Shown: one piece after another, positions 21,607 to 22,607 of the stretch | Numbering within the stretch: the stretch's first letter is position 1 | Layout: the number at the start of each line of letters is the position of its first letter | Source: Burkholderiales bacterium | Lineage (GTDB): Bacteria > Pseudomonadota > Gammaproteobacteria > Burkholderiales > Burkholderiaceae_F | Length of the DNA stretch: 22,607 nucleotides | Assembly (NCBI GenBank): GCA_024641225.1 | Contig: JAHEDN010000001.1 | Location: 1 to 22,607 of the forward strand | Direction of reading: 5' to 3' | Notes under the pieces: generated by a model | Databases searched by the model: none | What the model saw: the letters and a program-made list of their open reading frames with translations, nothing else | What the model was told of the DNA's origin: nothing | Program-made: the position numbers and the translations under genes

Positions 21607-22607
21607 ATGTCGGGATCCACTTTCGGGCACCTGTTCCGCGTCACCAACTTCGGCGAATCGCACGGACCGGCGATCGGATGCGTGATCGACGGCTGCCCGC
21701 CAGAGCTGCCGCTTTCGGCGGAGGACCTGCAGCCGGATCTCGACCGCCGCAAGCCCGGCACCTCGCGCCACGTCACGCAGCGCCGCGAATCGGACCGCGT
21801 CGAAATCCTGTCCGGCGTCTTCCGCGGCGAGACGACTGGCACGCCGATCGCGCTGCTGATCCGCAATGAAGACCAGCGCTCGAGCGACTACGAGGAACTC
21901 GTCGACACGTTCCGCCCCGGCCACGCCGACTACACCTACTGGCGCAAATACGGTCGCCGCGATCCCCGTGGAGGCGGGCGCTCGTCGGCGCGGCTGACCG
22001 CACCGATGGTGGCGGCCGGGGCCGTGGCCAAGAAGTGGCTGGGCCTGCAATACGGCACGCGGATCCGCGGCTGCATGCAGCAGCTGGGACCGATCGAGAT
22101 TCCGTTCGCGCGCTGGGAGGACGCTGAGGCCAACGCCTTCTTCGCGCCGAATGCCGCCGTCGTGCCGCAACTCGAGGTGCACATGGACGAGTTGCGCCGG
22201 AGCGGCGACTCCTGCGGCGCGCGCATCCGGGTCAGCGCCTCCGGCGTGCCGGTCGGGCTGGGCAGCCCCCTGTTCGACAAGCTCGACGCCGAAATCGCCT
22301 ACGCGATGATGGGCATCAACGCGGTCAAGGGCGTCGAGATCGGGGCCGGATTCGCGGCCGTGACACAGCCCGGCTCCGAGCACGGTGACGAACTGCTGCC
22401 GGCCGGCTTTGCCAGCAATCACGCCGGTGGCGTGCTTGGCGGCATCTCCACCGGGCAGGACCTCGAGGTCTCGATCGCCATCAAGCCCACGTCCAGCATC
22501 CGCCTGCCCCGCCGTTCGATCAATGCGCGAAACGAAGCCGTCACCGTCGCCACGCACGGCCGCCATGATCCCTGCGTCGGGATCCGTGCCACACCGATCG
22601 CCGAGGC
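21607..22607 (+). CDS. aroC: Chorismate synthase (3' partial)
   Basis: This enzyme converts 5-enolpyruvylshikimate-3-phosphate to chorismate with reduced FMN, the last step of the shikimate pathway. The visible 333 codons start at ATG 21607 and run off the window; the normal length is about 360. Signature stretches are intact: the N-terminal GHLFRVTNFGESHGPAIGCVIDG, the segment RPGHADYTYWRKYG, RGGGRSSARLTAPMVAAGA, then SASGVPVGLGSPLFDKLDA, INAVKGVEIGAGF, SNHAGGVLGGISTGQ and HGRHDPCVGIRA near the end. No frameshift is seen. It is separated by 38 bases from the FAD oxidoreductase gene and appears to have its own promoter. Confidence 0.94.
   Translation, partial: MSGSTFGHLFRVTNFGESHGPAIGCVIDGCPPELPLSAEDLQPDLDRRKPGTSRHVTQRRESDRVEILSGVFRGETTGTPIALLIRNEDQRSSDYEELVDTFRPGHADYTYWRKYGRRDPRGGGRSSARLTAPMVAAGAVAKKWLGLQYGTRIRGCMQQLGPIEIPFARWEDAEANAFFAPNAAVVPQLEVHMDELRRSGDSCGARIRVSASGVPVGLGSPLFDKLDAEIAYAMMGINAVKGVEIGAGFAAVTQPGSEHGDELLPAGFASNHAGGVLGGISTGQDLEVSIAIKPTSSIRLPRRSINARNEAVTVATHGRHDPCVGIRATPIAE

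Noticed and set aside
1..22607. CRISPR array, transposon, phage remnant, or toxin-antitoxin/defence island
   Set aside because: No regularly spaced repeats, transposase or integrase motifs, or defence-gene domains are visible; gene content and composition are uniform.

Overview
The window looks like ordinary chromosome from a high-GC betaproteobacterium, most likely of the order Burkholderiales. Reasons: strong G/C preference at third codon positions in every real gene; small-protein families common in that group (DUF2069, DUF2788, DUF4124, a YihY-type membrane protein with a C-terminal extension); and TACAAT/GATAAT-type -10 boxes sitting almost on the start codon. I see no rRNA, tRNA, CRISPR, transposase, phage gene or integration site. 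Both ends cut a gene: a TRAP permease at the left and chorismate synthase at the right. No gap between genes exceeds about 180 bases.

Left part (1-5034): a fused TAXI-type TRAP transporter permease is followed by both subunits of a 3-oxoacid CoA-transferase, which together suggest uptake and CoA activation of an organic acid. A CDF-family divalent metal exporter follows, and its 3' end overlaps by 20 bases the 3' end of an opposing DUF1624 membrane acyltransferase-like gene.

Middle-left (5104-9589, all +): a PLP enzyme resembling cysteine desulfhydrase Cds1, an exported tri-heme cytochrome c, a DUF488 protein, a TfoX N-terminal-domain protein, a 45-residue membrane microprotein coupled by ATGA to a VOC-fold protein, then DUF2189 and DUF2788 membrane proteins. 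These are small, loosely spaced and mostly uncharacterised.

Middle-right (9596-14760): a PmtA/KsgA-like SAM methyltransferase (-) is divergent from tRNA-dihydrouridine synthase DusA (+). Next come two tandem exported DUF4124 paralogues (-) with matching four-cysteine layouts, then a tightly overlapped (-) operon wrbA - DUF2069 - GlcD/D2HGDH-type FAD dehydrogenase. That operon is driven from a 42-base divergent region shared with the YihY-type gene (+).

Right part (16112-22607): a (-) operon of metY (O-acetylhomoserine sulfhydrylase), an alpha/beta hydrolase and a LysE/RhtB exporter is divergent from proline iminopeptidase (+). A two-CBS-domain protein follows, coupled through TTGA to a renalase-like FAD oxidoreductase, and then aroC.

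I did not find a convincing undescribed multi-gene system. The items most worth a second look are the matched-cysteine DUF4124 pair, the coupled microprotein, the orphan tri-heme cytochrome, and several genes that appear to be leaderless.
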